16,000 bases of DNA from Planctomycetota bacterium. Lineage in GTDB: Bacteria; Planctomycetota; Phycisphaerae; Sedimentisphaerales; Anaerobacaceae. This document shows positions 6,957 to 14,016 of this stretch, piece by piece (within the stretch, counting starts at the first letter, position 1; every line of letters begins with the position of its first letter). Both the position numbers and the translations under genes were made by a program. Where the stretch lies: assembly GCA_013202635.1 (NCBI GenBank), contig JABMRO010000031.1:1-16000 (forward strand). The letters are read 5' to 3'. The notes beneath the pieces were generated by a model. That model was not told where the DNA came from. It was given only the letters and a program-made list of their open reading frames with translations, and did not search any database.

Positions 6957-7835
6957 TTGAGCACGCTTACAAAGGTCTTAATAGTTCTGCTGACAATATC
7001 TTCCATTTTTCTTTGCGGTATTGTCGTAACTTACGTTTCCAATGCTGATAACTACAGACAAAGGTATAATAAACTCAAGGCCGACAGAGACGCCGCTGTG
7101 GAGAATGAGAAAAACGCCAAAAAACAGCTAAATCTGGCAATCGAGGATGCCGGCAAGCGGGAACAAAAGCTAAAGGATGATATTAATACCCTTGAAATCA
7201 AGGTCGGCCAGTTGGACACAAAACTAACAGAAGCTAAAAGGCAAGCTGCCGATGCGACTGAGGAAGAGAGCAAATGGAAAGCCGTAACTGTAGAATTCTA
7301 CAACACCAATGAGAGACAAAGGAAGTTGTTAGAAGATACCCTCGCTAATCTAAAGGCAATCCAGACTGAGCAAATCCGGGGAGACAAAGAGCTAAAAGAA
7401 ACCACGTCTACTCTTATTGAGAAAATGGCTATCATAGATAACCTGGAGAAACAATCAAGACTGCTGCTCGAAGAAAAGACGGGGCTGCAAAACGAATTAG
7501 GCAAGTTCCTCCAGAAATCCGGCCAAACTGTTGCAGCTCCCGTATCGGTTACCCCGATAAAGGAAAAAGCCAGAGTTGCCCCGTCCGCTGTTGATATCGG
7601 CCTGAAAGGTTTGATAACCACGGTGGACCTGGAAAATTCTCTCGCAGAAATATCCATCGGAGCCGCAAATGGCGTCAAACAGAATATGAAATTCCACGTA
7701 ACTCGCGCCGACAAGTTTATTTGTGACATTGTGATTCTGGACGTTGAGCCTGAAAAAGCAATCGGTACGCTGGAACTTATGGACGTTACAAAGGAACAGC
7801 CTAAAAACGGTGACAGCGTAAGTACTAATTTGTAG
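6957..7835 (+). CDS. membrane-anchored coiled-coil protein of MreC-like layout, upstream of mreB
   Basis: A 292-residue protein beginning with TTG. The start is supported by GAAAGGAG ending six bases upstream and by the transmembrane helix that follows immediately (about 6-27). Residues about 30-185 are highly charged with heptad-type spacing, a long coiled coil. A Pro/Ala/Val linker (190-210) leads to a compact C-terminal domain, about 213-292, with short beta-like segments and small-residue turns (GLKGLITTVD, AEISIGAANGV, AIGTLELM, KNGDSV). This order of anchor, coiled coil and beta domain is that of MreC, but a clear mreC lies at 9248 and the sequence is not obviously homologous to it. Its position at the head of the mre cluster suggests a periplasmic partner of the elongation machinery (inference). 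A flagellar or secretion role cannot be excluded. Confidence 0.8.
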   Translation: MSTLTKVLIVLLTISSIFLCGIVVTYVSNADNYRQRYNKLKADRDAAVENEKNAKKQLNLAIEDAGKREQKLKDDINTLEIKVGQLDTKLTEAKRQAADATEEESKWKAVTVEFYNTNERQRKLLEDTLANLKAIQTEQIRGDKELKETTSTLIEKMAIIDNLEKQSRLLLEEKTGLQNELGKFLQKSGQTVAAPVSVTPIKEKARVAPSAVDIGLKGLITTVDLENSLAEISIGAANGVKQNMKFHVTRADKFICDIVILDVEPEKAIGTLELMDVTKEQPKNGDSVSTNL

Positions 7836-7863
7836 AAATAACCTAACTTTGTGAGGTCGATAT

Positions 7864-8025
7864 ATGAGTCCTAATGGGCAAGCTCGAGGCAAAAATATAA
7901 CAGTACCGGATAACCTCTATACTATTATTCTCGCTTTCACGTTTTGTGCGGTGCTGGCCACTGCTGTTTACGTCGCTTACCAGTGCTATCAGCAGTACGG
8001 CACAATATTCAAAATTCCAACATAA
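7864..8025 (+). CDS. small single-pass membrane protein, 53 residues
   Basis: An ATG-initiated frame with GAGGT (7853-7857) six bases upstream, the spacing expected for a used ribosome-binding site. The product has a short polar N-terminus with two basic residues (R8, K10), one hydrophobic helix (about 18-40, starting near LYTIILAFTF) and a short Tyr/Gln-rich C-terminal tail (QCYQQYGTIF). By the positive-inside rule the N-terminus would be cytoplasmic. It sits 28 bp after the coiled-coil gene and 102 bp before mreB, and the mreB promoter begins just beyond its stop. I do not recognise a family. Function is unknown; a link to the Mre complex is only suggested by position. It is short enough to be missed by many gene callers. 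Confidence 0.65.
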   Translation: MSPNGQARGKNITVPDNLYTIILAFTFCAVLATAVYVAYQCYQQYGTIFKIPT

Positions 8026-8034
8026 ATTTCGCTA

Positions 8035-8062
8035 TTGACAATACCGCTCTTTATTATATAAA
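8035..8062 (+). promoter_or_regulatory. consensus promoter of mreB
   Basis: TTGACA (8035-8040), 16 bases, then TATAAA (8057-8062): eleven of twelve consensus positions match. It lies directly after the stop of the 53-residue gene and would give a leader of about 60 nt. mreB can therefore be expressed independently of the upstream coiled-coil gene. Confidence 0.75.
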
Positions 8063-8127
8063 AATAATCTGTTAGAAATTGTGATTTCCACAAGTGTCTG
8101 AATTGGAAATTAAGAAAGGAGTCGAAA

Positions 8128-9183
8128 GTGGTCCTGGACACAATCTTAGGTTGGTTCAGCATGGATATGGGTATCGACCTTGGTACCTGCACTACCCTGG
8201 TTTGTGTCCGCGACAAAGGTATTGTCCTGAATGAGCCATCCGTCGTTGCTGTTCGCAAAGGAACCAACATTGTCCTGAACAACGGCGAAGCTGTAGGCCT
8301 GGTTGCCCGGGAAATGTTGGGCAAAACACCGGGATCAATCAGCGCAATAAGACCCCTAAAAGACGGCGTTATCAGCGATTTCGAAATCACTGAGGCGATG
8401 TTAAGCTATTTCATCAGAAAAGTCCACGGAAGAGGTGGGCTTGTCAGACCACGAGTCGTAATCGCCGTACCAAGTGGTATAACCGCTGTTGAACGCAGGG
8501 CGGTCATTGACAGTGCCGAACGTGCCGGAGCACGCAGGGTCTATCTCGTTGATGAACCAATGGCCGCGGGAATTGGGGCGGGACTGCCAATAACAGACCC
8601 CACCGCTTCTATGATTGTCGATATCGGTGGAGGAACAACTGAAGTGGCAATAATGTCTCTGGCCGATATCGCTACCGCCGAATCAATTCGTATTGGCGGC
8701 GATGATATGGATGAGGCGGTAATTAATCATCTGAAAAAAACTTACAACCTGCTTATCGGAGAGGCAAGAGCTGAAAAAGTCAAGATACAAATCGGCTCGG
8801 CGGCTCCGCTTGAAGAGGAATTGACGATGGAAATTGCAGGCAGAGACACCATCTCCGGCCTGCCGAGAAAAATCGTAATAACAAGTGAGGAAATCAGGGA
8901 GGCGCTTCGTGACCCCATCGCTACAATTATTGACACGGTCACTGTAACGCTCGAAAAGGCCGAGCCCGAATTGGCCGCAGACCTAATCGACAACGGAATA
9001 AATATCTGCGGAGGTGGCTCACTGCTGCGCGGTATGGATACCGTACTGGCAAATGCGACTGGACTGAAAGTTGAAACTGTTGATGACCCGCTTAGCTGTG
9101 TAGCACGCGGCACCAGCGTCTATCTGGAAAATCTGGAGTTGTGGAAGGATACGATGGACCATAACGAATACGGATGGGATTGA
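8128..9183 (+). CDS. mreB: rod shape-determining protein MreB
   Basis: A 351-residue bacterial actin, the normal length. Actin-fold nucleotide motifs are in place: phosphate-1 DLGTCTTLV (17-25), PSGITAVERRA (115-125), phosphate-2 DIGGGTTEVA (165-174) and the adenosine motif CGGGSLLRGM (294-303); DEPMAAGIGAGLP (142-154) is a further MreB hallmark. MreB polymerises under the inner membrane and positions the wall-elongation enzymes. The start is GTG, chosen because AAAGGAG lies six bases upstream. The resulting N-terminus, VLDTILGWFS, can form the short amphipathic membrane helix seen in Gram-negative MreB, which starting at the later ATG (Met12) would lose. It has its own promoter and is followed by mreC, mreD and the PBP2 gene, the classical elongasome order. 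Confidence 0.98.
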   Translation: MVLDTILGWFSMDMGIDLGTCTTLVCVRDKGIVLNEPSVVAVRKGTNIVLNNGEAVGLVAREMLGKTPGSISAIRPLKDGVISDFEITEAMLSYFIRKVHGRGGLVRPRVVIAVPSGITAVERRAVIDSAERAGARRVYLVDEPMAAGIGAGLPITDPTASMIVDIGGGTTEVAIMSLADIATAESIRIGGDDMDEAVINHLKKTYNLLIGEARAEKVKIQIGSAAPLEEELTMEIAGRDTISGLPRKIVITSEEIREALRDPIATIIDTVTVTLEKAEPELAADLIDNGINICGGGSLLRGMDTVLANATGLKVETVDDPLSCVARGTSVYLENLELWKDTMDHNEYGWD

Positions 9184-9247
9184 TTCGTGGTCCTTTGTTC
9201 GTAATGCGTATAATCTGAGAACGCAATACGGCATCTACAATACTATA

Positions 9248-10045
9248 ATGGCATGGAAGCAAATTACAGTCTCCAGAAAAATGTTGTTCATCTGGTGTAT
9301 GTTGACCGGATTCATTATCCTTCTCTCTCCGCAAAGTCTCACGAATAAATTCCAGTTCGCTTTTACCTACGTTTTCCGCTGGCCATTAAGTATTGGCCGA
9401 AACATTTCACTCTCGGCAGGAACACGCCGGCAGCTTAGAGATAAGGACATGGTCACTCGCGAGGAGTACGAAAGATCCTTAAATCATCTTGCCAACATTA
9501 CGCAGCAACGGGATGATGCTCAGCGAACTATCCAAAAGCTTTCCAAAATGCGCAATACACCGGCCTGGGAACGTACGAGTTTTGTTCTGGCTGATGTCAT
9601 TACAGACTCTGTCGATAATCTCAGGGGTGAGCTTATCATCAATCGCGGAAAAGAAGATGGCCTGGAGAAAAACCTGTTCGTTCTGGCTTACAATAGTATC
9701 ATCGGAACCATTTCAGACGTTTGTACACGCACCGCCCGGGTTCGCTTGTTTACCGACCCTGCTTCGGTCACAGCGGTAAATATCCCAAACAAAGATTGGC
9801 GGCTTATGAAAGGCTGCGGCAACAATCAGGCTAAAGTGGAAATGATAAAGGACAAAGTCAAGATTGGCACTAAGATTATGGCCAGAAAAACACCCGGCTT
9901 TCTCGATACGCCTATGATTATAGGAAAAGTGGTTCGATGTGAGCACAATGCCCAGCCTCTGGTCTGGGATATAACCGTCGAACCGGTTTGTAACATACAA
10001 AAGGCTGAGAACGTACATGTAATAGTGATGAATCCCCCTGAATAA
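9248..10045 (+). CDS. mreC: rod shape-determining protein MreC
   Basis: A 265-residue bitopic membrane protein. It has one transmembrane helix at about 12-27 (LFIWCMLTGFIILLSP), a coiled coil at about 68-101, then the MreC double beta-barrel region (about 108-262). The barrel region begins with FVLADVITDSVDNLRGELIINRGKEDGL and contains the typical G-I-G-x-V-like segment SIIGTISDV and the VRLFTDPASVTAV strand. MreC links cytoplasmic MreB/MreD to PBP2 in the periplasm. It lies 64 bp after mreB and 56 bp before mreD. No good Shine-Dalgarno sequence precedes the ATG, and a TATAAT at 9209-9214 in the gap lacks a good -35, so the gene is probably expressed with mreB. Confidence 0.93.
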   Translation: MAWKQITVSRKMLFIWCMLTGFIILLSPQSLTNKFQFAFTYVFRWPLSIGRNISLSAGTRRQLRDKDMVTREEYERSLNHLANITQQRDDAQRTIQKLSKMRNTPAWERTSFVLADVITDSVDNLRGELIINRGKEDGLEKNLFVLAYNSIIGTISDVCTRTARVRLFTDPASVTAVNIPNKDWRLMKGCGNNQAKVEMIKDKVKIGTKIMARKTPGFLDTPMIIGKVVRCEHNAQPLVWDITVEPVCNIQKAENVHVIVMNPPE

Positions 10046-10101
10046 CGCAGGGTCCCAATTTTACGACAGATTTCGAGATGGAAACGGCTGAGGAAATATA
10101 A

Positions 10102-10584
10102 ATGCGATGGCTTCGGTTTGCAGTTTTAGTTCTTCTTGCTACGGTCCTGCAGGCCAGCTTTTTTGCTGATTTGAATAGCAAACCTGATTTATTGTTAATA
10201 CTTCTGGTTTTCTTTGCTGTTTACTGCAACACTTCCGACGCAATTATATCTTCGTTCATCATAGGTTTTGCCGCCGACCTTATTGGACGGACGATGGGCC
10301 CCCAAATGATTAGTTTTGGTATTTTCGGCTCTGCTCTGGCATACCTCCACAGGGTTATTGCCATCAAAAAAATATCTTATCAAGCCATTGCGATATTTAT
10401 CACCGCACTTTTGGTCGGCTCGCTTGTCTATATCTTAAACGCTATAAAAGGTGAGCCGACTCCACCGAAAATATTTGCTCCTCTCTTCGGGATAGCTCTG
10501 TACTCGGCCATCGTCGGACCGTTTTTATTCTTGCCATCTGCCTGGTGGATGCGTAAAAAAACAAGTCGTTTCAAACGGCGTTAG
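10102..10584 (+). CDS. mreD: rod shape-determining protein MreD
   Basis: A 160-residue, very hydrophobic protein with about five membrane segments (about 5-21, 28-42, 48-62, 68-110 in two passes, 126-147) and a basic C-terminus. KPDLLLILLVFFAVY (27-41) followed by GFAADLIG (55-62) is the family signature; the second stretch matches the G-x-x-x-D-L found in MreD. MreD is the integral membrane part of the Mre complex. The ATG is preceded by GAGG at 10090-10093, eight bases upstream. It is flanked by mreC and the PBP2 gene on the same strand, in the conserved order. Sequence identity in this family is low, so the call leans partly on context. Confidence 0.92.
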   Translation: MRWLRFAVLVLLATVLQASFFADLNSKPDLLLILLVFFAVYCNTSDAIISSFIIGFAADLIGRTMGPQMISFGIFGSALAYLHRVIAIKKISYQAIAIFITALLVGSLVYILNAIKGEPTPPKIFAPLFGIALYSAIVGPFLFLPSAWWMRKKTSRFKRR

Positions 10585-10645
10585 GCCCGCACACTTGGAA
10601 TAATAAATTGCAAATCGCGACAATAAACACTAAAAACAGGATAAG

Positions 10646-12799
10646 ATGTACGATAAGAGAATCAAAATCTTTGTAATAATAAGCGCGATACTCTTACTTC
10701 TCTGTTTGCTGCGCCTCATACAAATGCAGTTGCTTCCAACATCCTCCGTCCAAAGCGATGTCGAGCAGCTAAAACTACAAAAAGGCCAGTCCCGACAACT
10801 TAAAACCGTCAGAGGCGAAATACTCGACAGAAAAGGCAATGTATTGGCAACTGATGAACCACACTTCCAAATATGTATAGACTATAAATTCAGCGGCTTT
10901 ATGGATGACCGCGTCGGCCAAGGAAAATTATTAAGCGCCGCCGACAAAGAAGACTCGGACGCTGTTGACAAAGTACAAAAAGAGCTGGAACTCGGCCTCG
11001 AAGACTTAAACCAGGTAATAAACAAGTGCGCCCAGTTCAGAGGAGTCAATTCTTCAGATATCAGGGCCGAAATAAAGAGAATAAACGACCGAATCTGGAA
11101 CAAGCGCGCGTTTCAGGCATGGCGGCCTAATTTCCCGAATTCCGAACTTGTTAACAAATATGACAGCATCATCAGCGTCCCTCACTCTGAAGCAATGGCC
11201 GATTTCGAAGCGAAAGAACCGGACCTGACAAAACGAATTCGCCTCATCAACGAAATTAATATTGCCGAAATGCACGACCCAGAGATGCTCCTGGAGCTGG
11301 AAACCGATGATGATATTTTTGCCGCCCAGTTGGAATTCTTGAAAGTTGACGGTATCCAGATTATGCCAAAAGCCAGAAGGTTATACCCCTACGGTACTGT
11401 CGCGGCCCAAACGATAGGCTGGGTCGGTCGTGTAACTCAAGAAAAAGACCAGCAGCTTTTCAAAGATGACAAGTTCGCAAGTTATTTGACCGAGGATCTC
11501 GGCGGAAGAGAGGATGGTGTCGAATACGTTTGCGAAGCAATACTTCGCGGCAGACGAGGAGAAGAATTCGAAGACATAGACAGTCAGATTGTTCGAACCG
11601 AAATCAGCTTCGGCTCAAACGTTAATCTGACACTTGATATCGAACTTCAGGAAGAAATAGAAAACTATCTGGCAACCTATCCCCATGAGCCTAATTGTGG
11701 CCCCGGCATGGCCGCCGTTGTCATTGATGTCGGAACATCCGACATTCTCGCATTGGTTTCAATGCCGGTCTATGACTTAAACCGTACAAGATATGACTAT
11801 ACCGACCTTGATAAAAATCCAGACAGGCCTTTAATAAACAGAGCGATAAACGAACGCTATCCACCCGGCTCTGTCGTAAAACCCCTGATTCTTATCGCAG
11901 GGCTTGAGTCCGGCAAAATCACACCCGAGCAAACTATATCCTGCCCAGCTCAGAAAGCCCCAACAGCCTGGCCAAGCTGCTATCTGTACAACAGATTCAG
12001 CATGGGCCACGACGGCAGATGGGAAAACAACGCACGCAATGCCATCAGAGGCAGTTGCAATATTTATTTCTCCCGCCTCGCCCACAGAATCGAACCCCTG
12101 GTACTTCAGCAATGGTTATTTAACTTCGGCTACGGCCAAAAAATACTATTTCCTCCGCCTTCAATTTCCCAAAACGAAATCCCAAGAAACTTCCGCCAGT
12201 TATCTGGTGTAATCTCAAACATTATACCAAGAGAAACTATCTCGGATTTTGAGCAAATGCCGCCCCTTAGTGATGGCGAAAGAAGGTGGTTCGGAATAGG
12301 ACAGGGCAATCTCCGGGCCACCCCCCTGCAGGTCGCAAACTCAATGGCCGCTATCGCCCGGGGCGGATTATTTAAGCTGCCCCGATTATTTAAGTCCTCT
12401 GTCACCCCGGCCGCACAAAATACCAACTACGACTCATCAGCCACCTCTCAAGACATCGACCTTGAAATTTCACTCGGAACTTTGGCGGTAATCTACGACG
12501 GCATGAGCGCCGTCGTTAACGAAATTAGCGGAACAGCTAACACTACATTCGCTGAGGCTCTTCCAGGTCTCACCAACCAGAACATAAAGGTCTATGGCAA
12601 AACAGGCTCAACACAAGCCCCGGAAACTGCATGGTTCGGAGGCTTTGCCGTTGACGGCAAAAACAAAAGTATCGCAATCGCCGTCGTCGTCGAAGGAGGC
12701 GAGTCCGGCTCAAGCGACGCCGCACCACTGGCCCGTGACATCATTCAGTTCTGCATCGAAGCTGGATATATCGGTCAGACAGAGCAAACCACAGAATAA
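10646..12799 (+). CDS. mrdA: penicillin-binding protein 2 (class B peptidoglycan transpeptidase of elongation)
   Basis: A 717-residue DD-transpeptidase that cross-links new peptidoglycan during cell elongation. It has one N-terminal transmembrane helix (about 7-27), then RGEILDRKGNVLAT (56-69), the start of the pedestal domain. The transpeptidase domain (about 350-700) contains all three active-site motifs: Ser409-Val-Val-Lys412, Ser470-Cys-Asn472 and Lys652-Thr-Gly-Ser655. LYPYGTVAAQTIGWVG (246-261) is the conserved segment before the catalytic domain. It is longer than E. coli PBP2 (633), mainly through a charged, helix-rich insertion at about 85-230 in the pedestal, the region that in other bacteria contacts MreC. 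AGGA lies only four bases before the ATG, so translation initiation may be modest. It follows mreD by 61 bp. No rodA is visible downstream; the next gene is convergent. Confidence 0.95.
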   Translation: MYDKRIKIFVIISAILLLLCLLRLIQMQLLPTSSVQSDVEQLKLQKGQSRQLKTVRGEILDRKGNVLATDEPHFQICIDYKFSGFMDDRVGQGKLLSAADKEDSDAVDKVQKELELGLEDLNQVINKCAQFRGVNSSDIRAEIKRINDRIWNKRAFQAWRPNFPNSELVNKYDSIISVPHSEAMADFEAKEPDLTKRIRLINEINIAEMHDPEMLLELETDDDIFAAQLEFLKVDGIQIMPKARRLYPYGTVAAQTIGWVGRVTQEKDQQLFKDDKFASYLTEDLGGREDGVEYVCEAILRGRRGEEFEDIDSQIVRTEISFGSNVNLTLDIELQEEIENYLATYPHEPNCGPGMAAVVIDVGTSDILALVSMPVYDLNRTRYDYTDLDKNPDRPLINRAINERYPPGSVVKPLILIAGLESGKITPEQTISCPAQKAPTAWPSCYLYNRFSMGHDGRWENNARNAIRGSCNIYFSRLAHRIEPLVLQQWLFNFGYGQKILFPPPSISQNEIPRNFRQLSGVISNIIPRETISDFEQMPPLSDGERRWFGIGQGNLRATPLQVANSMAAIARGGLFKLPRLFKSSVTPAAQNTNYDSSATSQDIDLEISLGTLAVIYDGMSAVVNEISGTANTTFAEALPGLTNQNIKVYGKTGSTQAPETAWFGGFAVDGKNKSIAIAVVVEGGESGSSDAAPLARDIIQFCIEAGYIGQTEQTTE

Positions 12800-12826
12800 A
12801 ACAAAATTCCTGAGATGCAGATTTAA

Positions 12827-13906
12827 CTAAGAAAGTGCTATGCTAATCGGATTGTGCAGTCTGTTTAAAACCTCTTGCAATATCTCAAAAAATTTATTGT
12901 TGTCCGGCCAGATAATCCTCTCATCATCCGGCATAGGCTTATCTAATTCATCAAGAAAACGGGCCAAAACCGCTTCATCTAATTTCTCAGCCGAAATTCC
13001 CAGTCCAAGCTTTTGAATATAATGCGCATTTATTATCTGCTCATACTGGCCGGCCAACGGCGGCATAAGCATCTTCTTTTTCAGATACATACACTCGCTT
13101 ATCAATGAAAATCCCGCAGAGGCTATCACTCCCTTCGCACCTGCCAAATCGGCCAGAAATCCTTCCGTCGAACGCTTCTTGAAATTGCAGTTCTTATATT
13201 CAAGGTCTTTCTTGAAACCATAAATATAAAATTTCTGCTCACCAAATTTACAAAGGATTTCCCGCAACTGCTCCTCGTCCTCGCCCGTTGTCGAATAAAG
13301 CAGAATATGCTCTCCCGCCCTCGCCTTAAGCGAGCGGACGACCGGCCTTATAATAGGCGGCGCCAAAACCGCCGAATCAACACTCAAAGGCGCATCGAAG
13401 AAATTCACAATAATATAAGCAACCGCCCCCACATAGTGACACTCGGTTACCACCCTGGCAGTCATCCTCGTAAACCAGTTCCTCCCCTGATGTTCGAGCT
13501 GGCAATGCGAAAGCATGTGTTCGTGGTCGATACTGATAAAAGGCACTCGTTTCCGCCATGCCCACCACGCACTGAAAGGCTCAAAATCCGATATCACAAG
13601 GTCTGGATTAAATGCCTTGAAATGTTTTTTGAAAAGTTCATCGTTTATCTTATTGCCCTCAGGCAGCTTCATAAGATTTCTTTTCAGGGTCTCCGATTTA
13701 TCAATCCGCCCATCTACAAATGCAAAAGAAAGCCCGAATATCTCCTTCACTCGCTCGCCGAAATATTGTTTCAGATAGACAAGCGACTTCTGTGACCCCA
13801 CAAAGATACAATCATGACCGGCGTCAATAAGCCTCTGCCCTATCAGGTGAGACCGGCTGCTGTGTCCGAATCCCTCCCCCGCGACAGCATATATTATCCT
13901 GGCCAT
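12827..13906 (-). CDS. MurG-like glycosyltransferase (MJ1255/VC2487 family)
   Basis: A 359-residue GT-B fold glycosyltransferase. The N-terminus MARIIYAVAGEGFGHSSRSH contains the glycine-rich loop and GHSSR typical of the family. The C-terminal half has ASAGFSLISECMYLKKKML (262-280) and PPLAGQYEQIINAHY (282-296), the nucleotide-sugar binding region. The family is annotated as uncharacterised glycosyltransferases related to MurG; donor and acceptor are unknown. The frame is open for 30 further codons upstream (to 13996), but that stretch is encoded by the adjacent repeat array. The product there shows no conservation-like pattern, whereas the domain begins exactly at this ATG, so 13906 is taken as the start. 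It is on the same strand as ftsI, 110 bp downstream, in the position where murE would usually be found in a dcw cluster. It may act on an envelope lipid or polymer (inference). Confidence 0.88.
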   Translation of the reverse strand: MARIIYAVAGEGFGHSSRSHLIGQRLIDAGHDCIFVGSQKSLVYLKQYFGERVKEIFGLSFAFVDGRIDKSETLKRNLMKLPEGNKINDELFKKHFKAFNPDLVISDFEPFSAWWAWRKRVPFISIDHEHMLSHCQLEHQGRNWFTRMTARVVTECHYVGAVAYIIVNFFDAPLSVDSAVLAPPIIRPVVRSLKARAGEHILLYSTTGEDEEQLREILCKFGEQKFYIYGFKKDLEYKNCNFKKRSTEGFLADLAGAKGVIASAGFSLISECMYLKKKMLMPPLAGQYEQIINAHYIQKLGLGISAEKLDEAVLARFLDELDKPMPDDERIIWPDNNKFFEILQEVLNRLHNPISIALS

Positions 13907-13921
13907 TTCCGCTTGTTGAAA

Positions 13922-13990
13922 TTTAGTAACTGATAAATCGTAATTGATATGGATGAATGATAACTGGTAAATGATAATTAGTAAATATTT
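13922..13990. repeat. degenerate 7/14-bp tandem repeat between ftsI and the glycosyltransferase gene
   Basis: The plus strand shows alternating GTAA and TGATAA words at about 7-base spacing, giving a 14-base unit close to GTAANTGATAANTN repeated about four and a half times, with one single-base slip near 13954. It fills most of the 110-bp gap between the two genes. The base composition is strongly A+T-rich compared with both neighbours. It is the second heptamer-periodic tract in the window, though with different words from the one at 1006-1062. Confidence 0.65.
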
Positions 13991-14016
13991 ATTCAATTAT
14001 CATTTTTGTGCATATA

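Noticed and set aside
7298..7892. Two long minus-strand frames opposite the coiled-coil gene (about 131 and 143 codons)
   Set aside because: They are the complement of a charged coiled-coil coding sequence, which often lacks stops on the other strand; their Ser/Phe-rich products look like shadow translation.
7989..8390. A 133-codon minus-strand frame over the start of mreB
   Set aside because: It covers the mreB promoter and N-terminal coding region antisense and has no recognisable product.
9209..9214. TATAAT in the mreB-mreC gap as an mreC promoter
   Set aside because: No reasonable -35 hexamer is found at 16-18 bases upstream, so it is not listed as a promoter.
13307..13795. A 162-codon open frame on the plus strand, opposite the glycosyltransferase gene
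   Set aside because: It lies fully antisense to a well-recognised enzyme, has no ribosome-binding site of note and its product shows no domain or hydrophobic pattern.
13922..13990. CRISPR array
   Set aside because: The repeat unit is 7 or 14 bases with no spacers, far from the repeat-spacer pattern of CRISPR, and no cas genes are nearby.
13907..13996. N-terminal 30-residue extension of the glycosyltransferase
   Set aside because: It is encoded by the degenerate tandem repeat and precedes the start of the conserved GT-B domain, which has its own ATG at 13906.
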